A stretch of 64,000 bases of DNA, taken from NCBI RefSeq assembly GCF_900106695.1, contig NZ_FNMZ01000003.1, positions 124,001-188,000 of the forward strand. The letters run 5' to 3'. The notes under the pieces are model-generated. The model saw only the letters and a program-made list of their open reading frames with translations, was not told the DNA's origin and searched no databases. This DNA is from Albimonas donghaensis (GTDB taxonomy: Bacteria > Pseudomonadota > Alphaproteobacteria > Rhodobacterales > Rhodobacteraceae). Below, piece by piece: positions 1-11,099 of the stretch (the first letter of the stretch is position 1; every line of letters begins with the position of its first letter). A program made the translations under genes and the position numbers.

Positions 1-23
1 GCCTGCAAGCGGGGGGCGCGAGG

Positions 24-2360
<2,337 letters not shown>

Positions 2361-2643
2361 AGCGCGTCACCTTTCCGCTGGAACCGCGCGGGACGCCGCG
2401 CGGAGCGATCCGGGAAGACCCGTGGAACCGGGCCCTTGGATCGTAGTGCATCACTAAACTTCGAGTTTGTCAGCAACGGATCAAGGGCGGGTTAGCGCGA
2501 TCCTGCAAATTTGAGCGCCGCGGCGCCGACAAGCTCGTGATCGGACCCGCACGTAAACCTTCTTCGACACGCGCGATGCGGACGAAGCGTTGCGGGACAG
2601 GGGTTAACGAGGGCTTGAGAACGGGAAGCCGCCGGAGCGCGAC

Positions 2644-3087
2644 TTATTCTTTTTCCATGGTGCACTGCAGCGGATGCTGATGCTGCTGCGCGTAATCCAT
2701 GACCTGAGTGACCTTGGTTTCGGCGATCTCGTAGGAGAAGACGCCGACGACCGCGAGCCCGCGCCGATGCACGGTGAGCATGATCTCCACCGCGCCCTCA
2801 TGCCGCAGACCGAAGAACCGCTCGAGCACGTGAACCACGAACTCCATGGGCGTGTAGTCGTCGTTGAGCAGGAGGACCTTGTACATCGACGGGCGCTGCG
2901 GCTTGCTCCGCGGCTTGACCGCGAGCTGGCCGTCCGGATCGCCGCCGCCGGGGCCGATGGGCGCGTCCTCGTCGGGGCCGGCGGCGAGACGCCCGACGGC
3001 CGCGAGGCGCACGGGAACCAACCGCTCCCCGGCGTCGGAAACGCCGTGGCGGAGACTCACCCCATCGATGACCGGAACTGACTGCAT
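2644..3087 (-). CDS. clpS: ClpS, adaptor of the ClpAP protease
   Basis: Small adaptor that binds N-degron substrates and the ClpA N-domain. The conserved fold fills about residues 65-147: [13 protein letters not shown] carries the Asn-Asp pair that reads the substrate alpha-amino group, followed by MLTVHRRG and the C-terminal Met-Asp-Tyr helix. The first ~60 residues are a low-complexity, Gly/Asp-rich extension longer than in E. coli ClpS (106 residues), so a later start is possible, though no better ATG with a ribosome site was seen. It lies directly upstream of clpA, supporting a shared function. Confidence 0.94.
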   Translation of the reverse strand: MQSVPVIDGVSLRHGVSDAGERLVPVRLAAVGRLAAGPDEDAPIGPGGGDPDGQLAVKPRSKPQRPSMYKVLLLNDDYTPMEFVVHVLERFFGLRHEGAVEIMLTVHRRGLAVVGVFSYEIAETKVTQVMDYAQQHQHPLQCTMEKE

Positions 3088-3118
3088 GGAGCGACCATAT
3101 ATGACTCGCCCCGCATAG

Positions 3119-3143
3119 AAAAAGGGGCCGAAGCCCCCTTTTC
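3119..3143 (-). terminator. Rho-independent terminator after the phasin gene
   Basis: On the minus strand the stem GGGGC-UUCG-GCCCC is flanked by A-rich sequence on the left and a run of five T on the right. This is a textbook UUCG-loop intrinsic terminator. It separates the phasin gene from clpS. Confidence 0.85.
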
Positions 3144-3215
3144 GCCCGACTCGCGTCGGATTTTACCTGACGGCGCTCAGGACCGCGCCGGGGAGGCCGC
3201 TCGCGGGCCTCCGGA

Positions 3216-3644
3216 TCAGAGCTTCGCCATGTCCTTGGCGGCGGCGACGCGGGCCGAGAGCGGCTCCAGCGCTTCCTTGGCGGCGGCCATGGCCATCTCG
3301 TTGACCTTGGTCATCTGCTTCATGTAGCCGTCGAAATAGGTCTTGGCGAAATCGGACTGCTTCTCGACCAGCTCCATCACCGACTTCGACGCGGCGAAGT
3401 CCTTGGCGGCTGCCATCGATTCCTCGACGGACTTCTTGGAGTAGGTCACCAGCTCGCCGTTGATCTCTTCGGCGGACTTCATCGAGGTGCTGGCCGACTT
3501 CATGACGGCGTCCAGGCTGGCCTGGTTGAAAGCGGCCATGTCCTCGAAGGACTTGGCGACCTTCTCCATCGACTCGGTCATCGACTTCTGCGCCTCCGCG
3601 GCGAACGTCTCGAGCTGGGCGGTGGTCTCGGTCATGGCGTTCAT
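3216..3644 (-). CDS. Phasin family protein (polyhydroxyalkanoate granule-associated)
   Basis: A 142-residue, Ala/Lys/Glu-rich all-helical protein with the pattern of Phasin_2 family members (repeated amphipathic segments such as FAKTYFDGYMKQM). Phasins coat polyhydroxyalkanoate granules in the cytoplasm. The chosen ATG at 3644 has an AGGAG ribosome site 7-8 nt upstream. The frame stays open to 3797, but that extension is Arg-rich and unlike the family. The gene is monocistronic, with a promoter candidate at 3735-3763 and a terminator at 3119-3143. No PHA synthase is in the window, so the granule role comes from the family only. Confidence 0.88.
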   Translation of the reverse strand: MNAMTETTAQLETFAAEAQKSMTESMEKVAKSFEDMAAFNQASLDAVMKSASTSMKSAEEINGELVTYSKKSVEESMAAAKDFAASKSVMELVEKQSDFAKTYFDGYMKQMTKVNEMAMAAAKEALEPLSARVAAAKDMAKL

Positions 3645-3734
3645 GGCGCTGCTCCTATTGAACGAAATGTCCAGGCAAGGCCGCCCCGATCGGCGTTCGC
3701 GGAGAGGCCGCGCAGCCTCCTGAGCTGCGCCTCG

Positions 3735-3763
3735 GAGATAGGCTTTATGTTGCGCTGCGTCAA
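3735..3763 (-). promoter_or_regulatory. Candidate sigma-70-type promoter of the phasin gene
   Basis: On the minus strand TTGACG (3763-3758) is followed after exactly 17 bp by TATCTC (3740-3735). This lies about 90 nt upstream of the phasin start codon. The -35 box is good and the -10 box is partial. Confidence 0.5.
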
Positions 3764-3933
3764 GAGAATCATTGCGGCGCAGCGAACCCGATTTCACGCC
3801 GAAACTTCCTGAACGTGGTTAAGATTCCATAGTTTGATTCGTGATAGCAGTATGTTACGCTTACAAGCGGAGAGATCGCGCGAAGGAAGCGCGGCAACAG
3901 CCGACAGGCAACGAAACCGGACGATCGAGGGTG

Positions 3934-5019
3934 ATGATGTTTTGGACCGGACCATGGCGCTTCGCGCGCCTGGCGATGGCCGCGTTGGCGATGATCGCGG
4001 GCCTTCTCGCAACCACGCCGGAGACCGCGAAGGCGGCTCCCTACGCGGCATTCGTCATGGACGCCCGCACCGGAGAGGTGCTGCACACGTCCAACGCCGA
4101 CCGGCGGCTGCACCCCGCCTCGCTCACCAAGATGATGACGCTCTACCTCGCGATCGAGGCGGTGAAGGAAGGGCGGCTGTCGCTTGACCAGAAGGTGCGG
4201 GTCTCGTCGCGCGCCGCCAAGCAGCCTCCGTCGAAGATCGGCCTGCGCGCCGGGTCGCGCGTGTCGATTCGCAATCTGATGCGCGCCGCCGCGGTGAAGT
4301 CCGCCAACGACGCCGCCGTGGCGCTGGCCGAAGCCACCGCCGGGTCGGTCGAGAACTGGGCCCGGATGGCGACGGCGCGGGCGCATTCGATGGGGATGTC
4401 GAACACCACCTTCAAGAACCCGCACGGGCTGACCCAGTCGGGCCACCTGTCCACGGCCCGCGACATGTCGGTGCTGGGGCGTCGGCTGTTCTTCGATCAC
4501 CCCGAATATTACAACCTGTTCGCGCGCAAGAAGACGACGGCCATGGGGCGCACCATTCACGCCACCAATCGCCGGCTGCTCGGCTCCTATCGCGGGGCCG
4601 ACGGGATCAAGACCGGCTACACCCGCGCCGCCGGCTTCAACCTGGTCGCCTCGGCGCATCGCGGGCAGCAGCACGTGATCGCCACGGTGTTCGGGGCCCG
4701 GTCCTCGGCGGACCGGACGCAGAAGGTCTCGGTGCTGCTCGACAAGGGCTTCGCGCGCTCGCCGACCCGCACCGCGGTGATCCCGCCGCGCAACGTCTCG
4801 CACACCCAGGTGGCGCGCGCCGCGACGCCGCCGACCCGCCCGCAGGCGCCGCAGTCGCTGCTGGACCGGGTCGGCGCGGTCATCGCCCCGACCGCCATGG
4901 CCTCCGAGCGGCCGGCGGTCTCGTCCTCGCGCCATGCCCCCAGCCGGGCCGCGACGCCCCGGGCGCGTCCGGTGACCGAGATCGGCTTCGCCATCAACAT
5001 GCCGCCGCGCCGCCCCTGA
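3934..5019 (+). CDS. D-alanyl-D-alanine carboxypeptidase (peptidase S11, DacF/PBP5-like)
   Basis: Periplasmic serine carboxypeptidase that trims the terminal D-Ala of peptidoglycan pentapeptides. A signal peptide covers about residues 1-34, ending in a TAKAA motif. The three penicillin-binding motifs are present: SLTK (catalytic Ser, residues 63-66), SAN in KSANDAAVALAE, and KTG in GIKTGYT. The C-terminal ~100 residues are Pro/Arg/Ala-rich and probably disordered, instead of the usual PBP5 beta-domain. The ATG at 3934 (or the adjacent ATG at 3937) follows a GAGG; the open frame begins earlier, at 3841. A terminator follows at 5044-5075. Confidence 0.93.
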   Translation: MMFWTGPWRFARLAMAALAMIAGLLATTPETAKAAPYAAFVMDARTGEVLHTSNADRRLHPASLTKMMTLYLAIEAVKEGRLSLDQKVRVSSRAAKQPPSKIGLRAGSRVSIRNLMRAAAVKSANDAAVALAEATAGSVENWARMATARAHSMGMSNTTFKNPHGLTQSGHLSTARDMSVLGRRLFFDHPEYYNLFARKKTTAMGRTIHATNRRLLGSYRGADGIKTGYTRAAGFNLVASAHRGQQHVIATVFGARSSADRTQKVSVLLDKGFARSPTRTAVIPPRNVSHTQVARAATPPTRPQAPQSLLDRVGAVIAPTAMASERPAVSSSRHAPSRAATPRARPVTEIGFAINMPPRRP

Positions 5020-5043
5020 CGGGGCGATCGACCGGAACCTTGG

Positions 5044-5075
5044 GGGGCGCGTCCGGGCCGGGCGCGCCCCTTTTT
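5044..5075 (+). terminator. Intrinsic terminator downstream of the D,D-carboxypeptidase gene
   Basis: Perfect 8-bp stem GGGGCGCG / CGCGCCCC with an 11-nt loop, followed directly by TTTTT. Confidence 0.85.
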
Positions 5076-5225
5076 CGTGGGAGGCGCAGGGCGTCCTCGA
5101 CGGCGGACCGGGGAGCCGGCGGGCCGCGCAAGGCGACCGGCCGGACCGCGAGACGGGGCGGGGAGGCGGGCCTGGGACGCAGGATCGGGAGACGGGCCCT
5201 GGTGGCGGGCCTGGGAGGCGGGGCC

Positions 5226-6032
5226 TCAGCCGGCGTCGGCCATGCCCGGCAGGTCCAGCGCCTTGATCAGGTCCCGGATCTCCTGACGCGCCGCGACATG
5301 GCTGATCGAGAAACTGAATCCCTGATCGCGCAGGTCCAGCAGGGTCAGCCCGTTGAGGAACATCTCGCGGAAGATCACCCGCTCCGAGAACCCCGGCACC
5401 ACCCGGTAGCCGATGCGCTTCGACAGGCTCTCCAGCGCGTCGCCGACCTTGCGCTTGTTGCGCGCCTCGATGTGGCTCAGCCGGTTGCGCAGCACCACCC
5501 AGTCCACGGGCTTCAGCCCCGCCCCCGCCCGCAGCCGACGCGCCTGCCAGACCATCTCCGAATAGATCGACGGCCCCAGCACCTGCCCCGTCTCCGGGTC
5601 CATGCGGGCCAGCAGGTCGAAATCCACCAGGCTGTCGTTGATCGGCGTGATCAGCGTGTCGGCCGAGGCATGGGCCATCTGGCTGTAATAGCTGTCGGCG
5701 CCCGGGCAATCGATGATCACGAAATCGCATTCGCGGTCGAGCTCGGCCAGCGCCTGGGCGAACCAGCGCTCCTCCTCCTGCTCGGCCTCGACCCGGTCGC
5801 GCAGGTCGGAGGGGCGCAGGCGGATCTGCCGGGGCAGCGCCAGGGTCTGGCCGGTGCGCCGGGCGAAGGCGGCGCGGTTCTCCAGGTAGCGGAAGAAGGT
5901 GGTCTGGCGCAGGTCGAGATCGAGCGCCCCCACCTCGAACCCCGCGCGCGCGATGGCGGCGAAAAGATGCATGGCGGTGGTGGACTTGCCGGAGCCGCCC
6001 TTCTCGTTGCCGGTGACGATGACATGCGCCAA
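5226..6032 (-). CDS. mipZ: MipZ-like ParA-family ATPase (division plane positioning)
   Basis: Deviant Walker A ATPase of the MipZ/ParA class. In Caulobacter, MipZ forms a bipolar gradient with ParB and blocks FtsZ assembly away from midcell. The segment VIVTGNEKGGSGKSTT carries the signature Lys and the P-loop. FVIIDCPGADSYYSQMAHASADTLITPIND is the Walker B/switch region, and ARNKRKVGDALESL is typical of MipZ. The start is chosen as TTG at 6032, because family members begin just before this P-loop and a GGAG sits about 10 nt upstream. An ATG 40 codons further upstream (6152) would add a low-complexity Gly/Ala/Pro tail. parB is not in the window. Confidence 0.88.
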   Translation of the reverse strand: MAHVIVTGNEKGGSGKSTTAMHLFAAIARAGFEVGALDLDLRQTTFFRYLENRAAFARRTGQTLALPRQIRLRPSDLRDRVEAEQEEERWFAQALAELDRECDFVIIDCPGADSYYSQMAHASADTLITPINDSLVDFDLLARMDPETGQVLGPSIYSEMVWQARRLRAGAGLKPVDWVVLRNRLSHIEARNKRKVGDALESLSKRIGYRVVPGFSERVIFREMFLNGLTLLDLRDQGFSFSISHVAARQEIRDLIKALDLPGMADAG

Positions 6033-6591
6033 CTGCGCCGCGCTCCTGCCTTGGGGCGGGGCCGGCGCCGGGCCGGCGGGAAAGGCGCTCCGCACGGCCC
6101 CCCCCGACGCGGAACGCGCCCCGCCCGGAGCGGTTCCGGAGGGGACGTCCAATCCCTAGCCGCCGGGCGCGGTGGAGAAAAGCCCCGGCGCCGCGGCGCC
6201 GCGCGCGGGCGGGCCGGTCCGCCGCCGCGGAGGCGGGGACGGCGGGCGATCCGCGCCCGGCCTCGCGCCGCCGGCGTGGCGCCGTTCGGCGGCATGCGGG
6301 CGCCTCCGCGACGCGCGCGCGGCCCGTTCGGGTCCGCCTCCGCCGGGGGCGCATGGGCATGGAGGAGAGCGTGGCGCGGGAAGGCCGAGGGTCCGCAAGC
6401 CCGAAGCGGCCTCGCGGCTCACCCGGCGCGGAACGGCCGCGGCCTCTGAACGGCCCGCCGCCGCGGCGCAGGCGCCTCGGCAGGGCCGGCGTCAGGCCCG
6501 GACATGCGAACGGGCGCGCCCGGTCAGGGCGCGCCCGTGAGTTCGTGTCGCGGCGCGCGCCCCGCAGGGCGGCGGCGCGCGTCGGTCCGGA
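6033..6591. other. Intergenic region between mipZ and rpmE
   Basis: About 560 bp of extremely GC-rich sequence. Apart from the rpmE terminator hairpin (6510-6538) nothing was recognised. Frames that stay open here are composition artefacts with Arg/Gly/Ala/Pro-rich products. Confidence 0.6.
6510..6538 (-). terminator. Terminator-like hairpin after rpmE
   Basis: Perfect 12-bp inverted repeat (ACGGGCGCGCCC / GGGCGCGCCCGT) with a 5-nt loop, 54 bp past the rpmE stop. The T-tract on the minus strand is short. Confidence 0.65.
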
Positions 6592-6813
6592 TCAGAAATC
6601 CAGGCCGGCGAACTTCTTCTTGAAGCGGGTGACGCGGCCGCCGGTGTCCATCAGACGCGCGCCGCCGCCGGTCCAGGCGGGGTGCACCGAGGGGTCCACG
6701 TCGAGGGTCATCACATCGCCCTCGGCGCCCCAGGTGGTGCGCATCTGAACGATGGTGCCATCGAGCATCTTCACGTCGATGACATGGTATTCGGGATGGA
6801 TGTCAGCTTTCAT
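6592..6813 (-). CDS. rpmE: 50S ribosomal protein L31
   Basis: A 73-residue L31 of the large ribosomal subunit. It begins [20 protein letters not shown] and has the typical HPAWTG segment and the basic C-terminus [10 protein letters not shown]. The zinc-binding Cys pairs of some L31 proteins are absent, so it is the Cys-minus form. The ATG at 6813 has a GGGGGAGA ribosome site. Confidence 0.96.
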   Translation of the reverse strand: MKADIHPEYHVIDVKMLDGTIVQMRTTWGAEGDVMTLDVDPSVHPAWTGGGARLMDTGGRVTRFKKKFAGLDF

Positions 6814-7463
6814 GGCGCGTCTCTCCCCCGGGCCGCGCCGGGGCTTGCAATTCCGGGGCCGGGGCGTGTTGCGGCGCGGTCGGCGCGCATACCCCGTGAC
6901 TGAGCGCGAGCGCATACCGCGAATCGCGGGGCGCGGCAAGCGTCGCGCCGGAATTAGCTGCCGCCGGGGCGTCACGCCGCGCGGGCTCGCCTCCGCCCTG
7001 CGGCCCCGCCCGCCGCGCCGGCGCCCCGATCCGCGTCCCTCGCCGGCTTCCCGGAACTCGCGGCGCGGCCTGCCGCCCCTTTCCCCGGAGCCCCCCGCGG
7101 ACACGGTCCCGTCCGCGCGTATCCCGCGCTCCCCCCGCGGCCTCCGGCCCTGCCCCCAAGGCCCTCGCGCCGCCGGTCGAACCGGGCGCGGCGGCGCAGC
7201 CGACGGCGGGGGACGGGGGCTCGATGCCCCCGGGCCTCGCCCCCCCGCCCGCCCCCCGCCCAGTCCTTGCGCAAGGCCGCGACTGTTGCCGGCCGCCCAC
7301 GCGCCGCCGTCCGACGCGCGCGCCGCGCCTCGGGAAGATTGCCCGGCCACGCCGCGGGCCTAATGTCGCCGCGCCATCGCCTCGGGTCCGGGTCAGGGCT
7401 TTCGTCCCACGCCTCCCCGCCGGTCCCCCGCTTCCGTCTCCCCGCCCGCCCCGGAGCCCTCCC
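6814..7463. other. Long GC-rich intergenic region
   Basis: About 650 bp between the divergent rpmE and MFS genes. It is dominated by C-rich and CG-rich runs. No credible gene, RNA or repeat was recognised. It must contain the promoters of both flanking genes, but no clear -35/-10 pair was identified. Confidence 0.5.
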
Positions 7464-8699
7464 ATGACCGAACCCGCCGTCCCCGCCCGCCGCGCCCGCC
7501 GCGCCCGGGCCGGCTTCGCGGTCGCCGTGGTGGTGGTGGACGCCATGGGCATCGGCCTGATCATGCCCGTCGCCCCCGACCTGCTGGCCGAGATCGCCGG
7601 GCTCGGCCCGGCCGAGGCCGCGCCCTGGGGCGGGTGGATGGCCTTCGCCTACGCCGCCGCCGCCTTCCTCTGCGGCCCGCTGGTCGGCGACCTCTCGGAC
7701 CGTTTCGGACGCCGGCCGGTGCTGATCGCCGCCCTCGCCGCCCTGTCCTTCGACTACATGATCGCCGCCCTCGCCGGCTCGATCTGGCTGCTGATCGTGG
7801 CCCGCGCGCTCTCGGGCATGGCCGGGGCCACCTACGGCGCCGCCGCGGCCTACCTGGCCGACATCACCCCGGCGGACCAGCGCGCCCGCGCCTTCGGCCT
7901 GATCGGCGCCGGCTTCGGCGCGGGCTTCGTGCTCGGCCCCATGCTGGGCGGCCTGCTGGGAGAGTTCGGGCCCCGCGCCCCGTTCCTCGCCGCCGCCGGC
8001 CTGTGCGCCGCCATGTCCCTCGGCGCCGCGCTCGCCCTGCCCGAATCCCTCGCGCCCGAGCTGCGCCGCCGCTTCGACTGGCGGCGCGCCGATCCGTTCA
8101 CCGCCCTGCGCGGCGCCGCCCGCCTGCCCGGCATGGCGCCCTTCCTCGCCTGCCTCGCGCTGCTGGAGCTGGCCTTCGGCGTCTACCCCTCGATCTGGAG
8201 CTTCTACGCCATCGAGGTCTTCGCCTGGACGCCCGCCGCCATCGGCCTGTCGCTGGGCTTCGTGGGCCTGTGCCTCGCGCTGTCGCAGGGGGTGCTGATG
8301 GGCCCCGCGGTGGCCCGGTTCGGAGAGATGCGGGTGGCCTTCGCCGGGCTCGCTTTCTGCGCGCTGTCGCTGGCCATCTACGCCGTCACGCCGCCGGAGG
8401 CATGGGTGCTGGTGGCGATCCCGCTGATCGCGCTCTCGGCGCTGGCCAACCCGGCCATCGCGGCGATGATGAGCCATCGGGTCGAGGCCGACGCCCAGGG
8501 CCGCCTCCAGGGCGTGCTGGCCAGCCTCCAGGCGCTGACCGCCGCGCTGTCGCCCCCGCTCTTCACCGCGATCTTCGAGGCCTTCGCCGGCCCCGCCGCC
8601 CCGATCCGCGCCCCCGGCGCGCCCTTCGTGCTGGCGCTGGTCCTGACCTTCGCCGCGGTCATCCCGCTGCTGGCCGCCCGCCGCCGCCTGCGCGCCTGA
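7464..8699 (+). CDS. MFS transporter, TCR/Tet-type drug:H+ antiporter
   Basis: A 411-residue inner-membrane permease with about twelve hydrophobic segments. Motif A is clear in the loop after TM2 (GDLSDRFGRRPVL), and the N-half has the Tet-family pattern GIGLIMPVAPDLL (TM1). It resembles the tetracycline-efflux subfamily, but substrate cannot be deduced. The ATG at 7464 starts MTEPAVPARRARRARAGF, an Arg-rich cytoplasmic N-terminus that satisfies positive-inside topology. The frame is open further upstream (from 7224) in low-complexity sequence. No TetR-type regulator is adjacent. Confidence 0.88.
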   Translation: MTEPAVPARRARRARAGFAVAVVVVDAMGIGLIMPVAPDLLAEIAGLGPAEAAPWGGWMAFAYAAAAFLCGPLVGDLSDRFGRRPVLIAALAALSFDYMIAALAGSIWLLIVARALSGMAGATYGAAAAYLADITPADQRARAFGLIGAGFGAGFVLGPMLGGLLGEFGPRAPFLAAAGLCAAMSLGAALALPESLAPELRRRFDWRRADPFTALRGAARLPGMAPFLACLALLELAFGVYPSIWSFYAIEVFAWTPAAIGLSLGFVGLCLALSQGVLMGPAVARFGEMRVAFAGLAFCALSLAIYAVTPPEAWVLVAIPLIALSALANPAIAAMMSHRVEADAQGRLQGVLASLQALTAALSPPLFTAIFEAFAGPAAPIRAPGAPFVLALVLTFAAVIPLLAARRRLRA

Positions 8700-8729
8700 C
8701 CCGGCGCCCGCCCTCCCCCGAAACGAAAA

Positions 8730-8761
8730 CGGCCGCCCCCGGGGCTCCCCGGGGACGGCCG
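8730..8761 (-). terminator. Bidirectional terminator between the MFS gene and prs
   Basis: A CGGCCG outer stem and a CCCCGGGG inner stem form one long hairpin. On the minus strand it is followed by TTTTCGTTT, making it a good intrinsic terminator for prs; it can also stop the converging MFS transcript. Confidence 0.8.
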
Positions 8762-8781
8762 CGAAACGGCGGGCGCGCGCC

Positions 8782-9798
8782 TCAGTCGAAGCGGTAGAAC
8801 GCCTCGTAGATCGGCCGCAGCGTGTCCTCGGAGAACAGCGACGACACCGAGGTGTCGTTGGCCACGTTCAGGATCGCCTGCGCCAGCATCGGCGCGACCG
8901 AGACGGTGCGGATGTTCTTCGCCGCCTTGGCCTCGTCCGACAGGGGGATCGAGTCGGTGATCACCAGGCTCTCCATCACCGAGCTTTTCACCCGCTCCAC
9001 CGCCGGCCCCGACAGAACCCCGTGCGAGATATAGGCGTGCACCGCCTCCGCGCCGTTGTCCTTGAGCAGCTGCGCCGCCTTGCACAACGTCCCCGCGGTG
9101 TCGCAGATGTCGTCGACGATGATGCAGGTCCGGCCCTCGACCTCGCCGATGATGGTCATCTCGTCGACCTCGCCCGGCCGCGACCGCCGCTTGTCGACGA
9201 TGGCGAGCGCGAGGTTCAGCCGCTTGGCGATCTCCCGCGCGCGGGCCACGCCGCCCACGTCGGGCGAGATGATCGTGACCTTCGAGAGATCCTCAAAATT
9301 GTGCTGGATATCCATGGCGAACACCGGCGAGGCGTAGAGGTTGTCCACCGGGATGTCGAAGAACCCCTGGATCTGGCCGGCATGCAGGTCGAGCGTCAGC
9401 ACCCGGTTGATGCCCGCCTGGGCCATCAGGTTGGCGACCAGCTTGGCCGAGATCGGCGTGCGGGCCGAGGTCCGACGATCCTGCCGCGCATAGCCGAAAT
9501 AGGGGATCACCGCCGTCACCCGCGCCGCCGAGGACCGCCGCAGCGCATCGGCGATGATCAGCAGCTCCATCAGGTTGTCGTTGGCCGGGTTGCAGGTCGA
9601 CTGGATGATGAAGACGTCTTCGCCGCGGACGTTGTCGTAGATCTCGACGAAGATCTCCTTGTCGTTGAACCGTTCGACCCTGGCGTTGGCCAGATCCACC
9701 GGCATCCCGCGATAGACGCTCATCCGGCGCGAGATCGCGCGGGCCAGGTCCATGTTGGAATTGCCGGCGATGAGCTTGAGGTTGATGTCGGCCTTCAT
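8782..9798 (-). CDS. prs: Ribose-phosphate pyrophosphokinase (PRPP synthetase)
   Basis: Makes 5-phosphoribosyl-1-pyrophosphate from ribose-5-phosphate and ATP for purine, pyrimidine, His, Trp and NAD synthesis. The 338-residue protein has [13 protein letters not shown] near the N-terminus, the flexible-loop region [23 protein letters not shown], and the PRPP-binding motif [11 protein letters not shown]. It is slightly longer than the 315-residue E. coli enzyme. The ATG at 9798 has a strong GGAGGGG site; the frame extends to 9966 in low-complexity sequence that was excluded. Confidence 0.96.
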   Translation of the reverse strand: MKADINLKLIAGNSNMDLARAISRRMSVYRGMPVDLANARVERFNDKEIFVEIYDNVRGEDVFIIQSTCNPANDNLMELLIIADALRRSSAARVTAVIPYFGYARQDRRTSARTPISAKLVANLMAQAGINRVLTLDLHAGQIQGFFDIPVDNLYASPVFAMDIQHNFEDLSKVTIISPDVGGVARAREIAKRLNLALAIVDKRRSRPGEVDEMTIIGEVEGRTCIIVDDICDTAGTLCKAAQLLKDNGAEAVHAYISHGVLSGPAVERVKSSVMESLVITDSIPLSDEAKAAKNIRTVSVAPMLAQAILNVANDTSVSSLFSEDTLRPIYEAFYRFD

Positions 9799-10142
9799 GC
9801 GCCCCTCCGCAACGAGATCCGCGGCGGGAGCCCGCCGCCGCGCGCTCCGCCCTGCCGCCGCGCCCGGCGCGGCCTTTCGGTCCCCGTAGCACCGGGGGCG
9901 CAGGCTGGCTAGGGCGCGCTCCGCCGCGCGGGGCGCGCCTCCGTCCGGGCGTCGCGCATCCGTCACGATTCCCCCCCGCGCGCCCGGTTCTACCCGCGCC
10001 CCGCCTCCGCGCGCCCCGCCTCCGCGCTCCCTTGCCTTCCGGGCTCCGCCCCCCGATCATAAGCCCGCCTGACGAGCCCCCGGCCCGCAGGCCCAACGAC
10101 GACCCGCCAAGGGCCGCGACGCGAAACGGAGAGGAGACCCCG
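9799..10142. other. Divergent intergenic region prs / alpha-beta hydrolase
   Basis: 344 bp, strongly C-rich on the plus strand. No operator, RNA or gene was recognised. It presumably carries the two divergent promoters. Confidence 0.45.
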
Positions 10143-10964
10143 ATGCCCGAGGCCATGCTGCGCGGCGCGCGCGTGCAATACCGCAGCTATGGCGAGGACA
10201 AGCCCGGAACCCCGGTGCTGCTCGCCCATTGCTCGCTGGCCCATAGCGGCCTGTGGAAACCGATCGCCGAGGCGCTGTCCGTCGACCGGCCCGTGATCGC
10301 CCCCGACATGCCCGCCCATGGCCGCTCCGACCTGCCGCCCGCGGGCGAGTCGCTCCAGCTTTTCGCCGCCGAGATGCTGGCCATGATGGCCGAAAGCTTC
10401 GGGCGGCCCGCGCATCTCGTCGGCCTCAGCCTCGGCGGCGCGGCGCAGAGCCGGGCGGCCTGGAAGCGCCCCGAGCTCGCCGCCTCCCTGACCATGATCG
10501 AGCCGGTGCTGTTCCACCTGCTCCACAAGCCGGGCGAGGAGCCGCCGGTCTACGACCCCGACATCTCCGACGAGGCGTTGGGCGAGGCGCTGGACGAGTT
10601 CATCGGGGCCTGGGGCGCGCCGGGCCGGGTGAAGGAGATGACGGCCGAGCGCCGCGCCTATTTCATGCGCTGCTACCGGGAGCTTCGGCTCGACAACGCC
10701 TGGGTGGTGGCGCGGCCGCAGGGGCAGATCGAGCTGCCCGACTTCGCCCGCCTGCCGATGCCGGTGTTCCTTCTGGGCGGGGCGGAGAGCCAGCCCGACG
10801 CGCTGCGGGTGCTCGACGCCATCAAGGGCGTGCTGCCCGGCGCCCGGCGGCGCGACATTCCCGGCGCCGGTCACATGAGCCCCGTGACCCACTGGCAGGA
10901 CGTGCTGGCCGAGTTGCAGGCCTTCTTCGCCGCGGCGGAGGCCGACGCCGCCGCGGTCGCCTGA
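10143..10964 (+). CDS. Alpha/beta hydrolase
   Basis: A 273-residue cytoplasmic hydrolase of the alpha/beta fold. The nucleophile elbow is GLSLGG (Ser), the strand-4 region DMPAHGRSD is typical, and the catalytic His lies in GAGHMSP near the C-terminus. An acid residue follows the sixth strand in the segment around FLLGGAESQPDALR. The substrate is unknown, and homology to esterases or C-C hydrolases cannot be resolved by eye. The ATG at 10143 follows GGAGAGGAG. The stop codon lies in a 7-bp tandem repeat (10960-10987). Confidence 0.85.
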   Translation: MPEAMLRGARVQYRSYGEDKPGTPVLLAHCSLAHSGLWKPIAEALSVDRPVIAPDMPAHGRSDLPPAGESLQLFAAEMLAMMAESFGRPAHLVGLSLGGAAQSRAAWKRPELAASLTMIEPVLFHLLHKPGEEPPVYDPDISDEALGEALDEFIGAWGAPGRVKEMTAERRAYFMRCYRELRLDNAWVVARPQGQIELPDFARLPMPVFLLGGAESQPDALRVLDAIKGVLPGARRRDIPGAGHMSPVTHWQDVLAELQAFFAAAEADAAAVA

Positions 10965-10987
10965 GCCCTGAGCCCTGAGCCCTGAGC
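10960..10987 (+). repeat. Heptanucleotide tandem repeat, four copies
   Basis: Four perfect copies of CCTGAGC. The first holds the TGA stop of the hydrolase gene. Since 7 is not a multiple of 3, successive copies place TGA in all three frames. Confidence 0.9.
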
Positions 10988-11099
10988 TTTGCGGGGCGGG
11001 CGCGCGCGCGGTTTCCCTCCAATTGCGAGTTTCACCTTTCGCTAACCTTGCGGGTCCAGCCTCTGCGCTCTCCTGCGGACGGAAGGCGGAGGGCGACCG

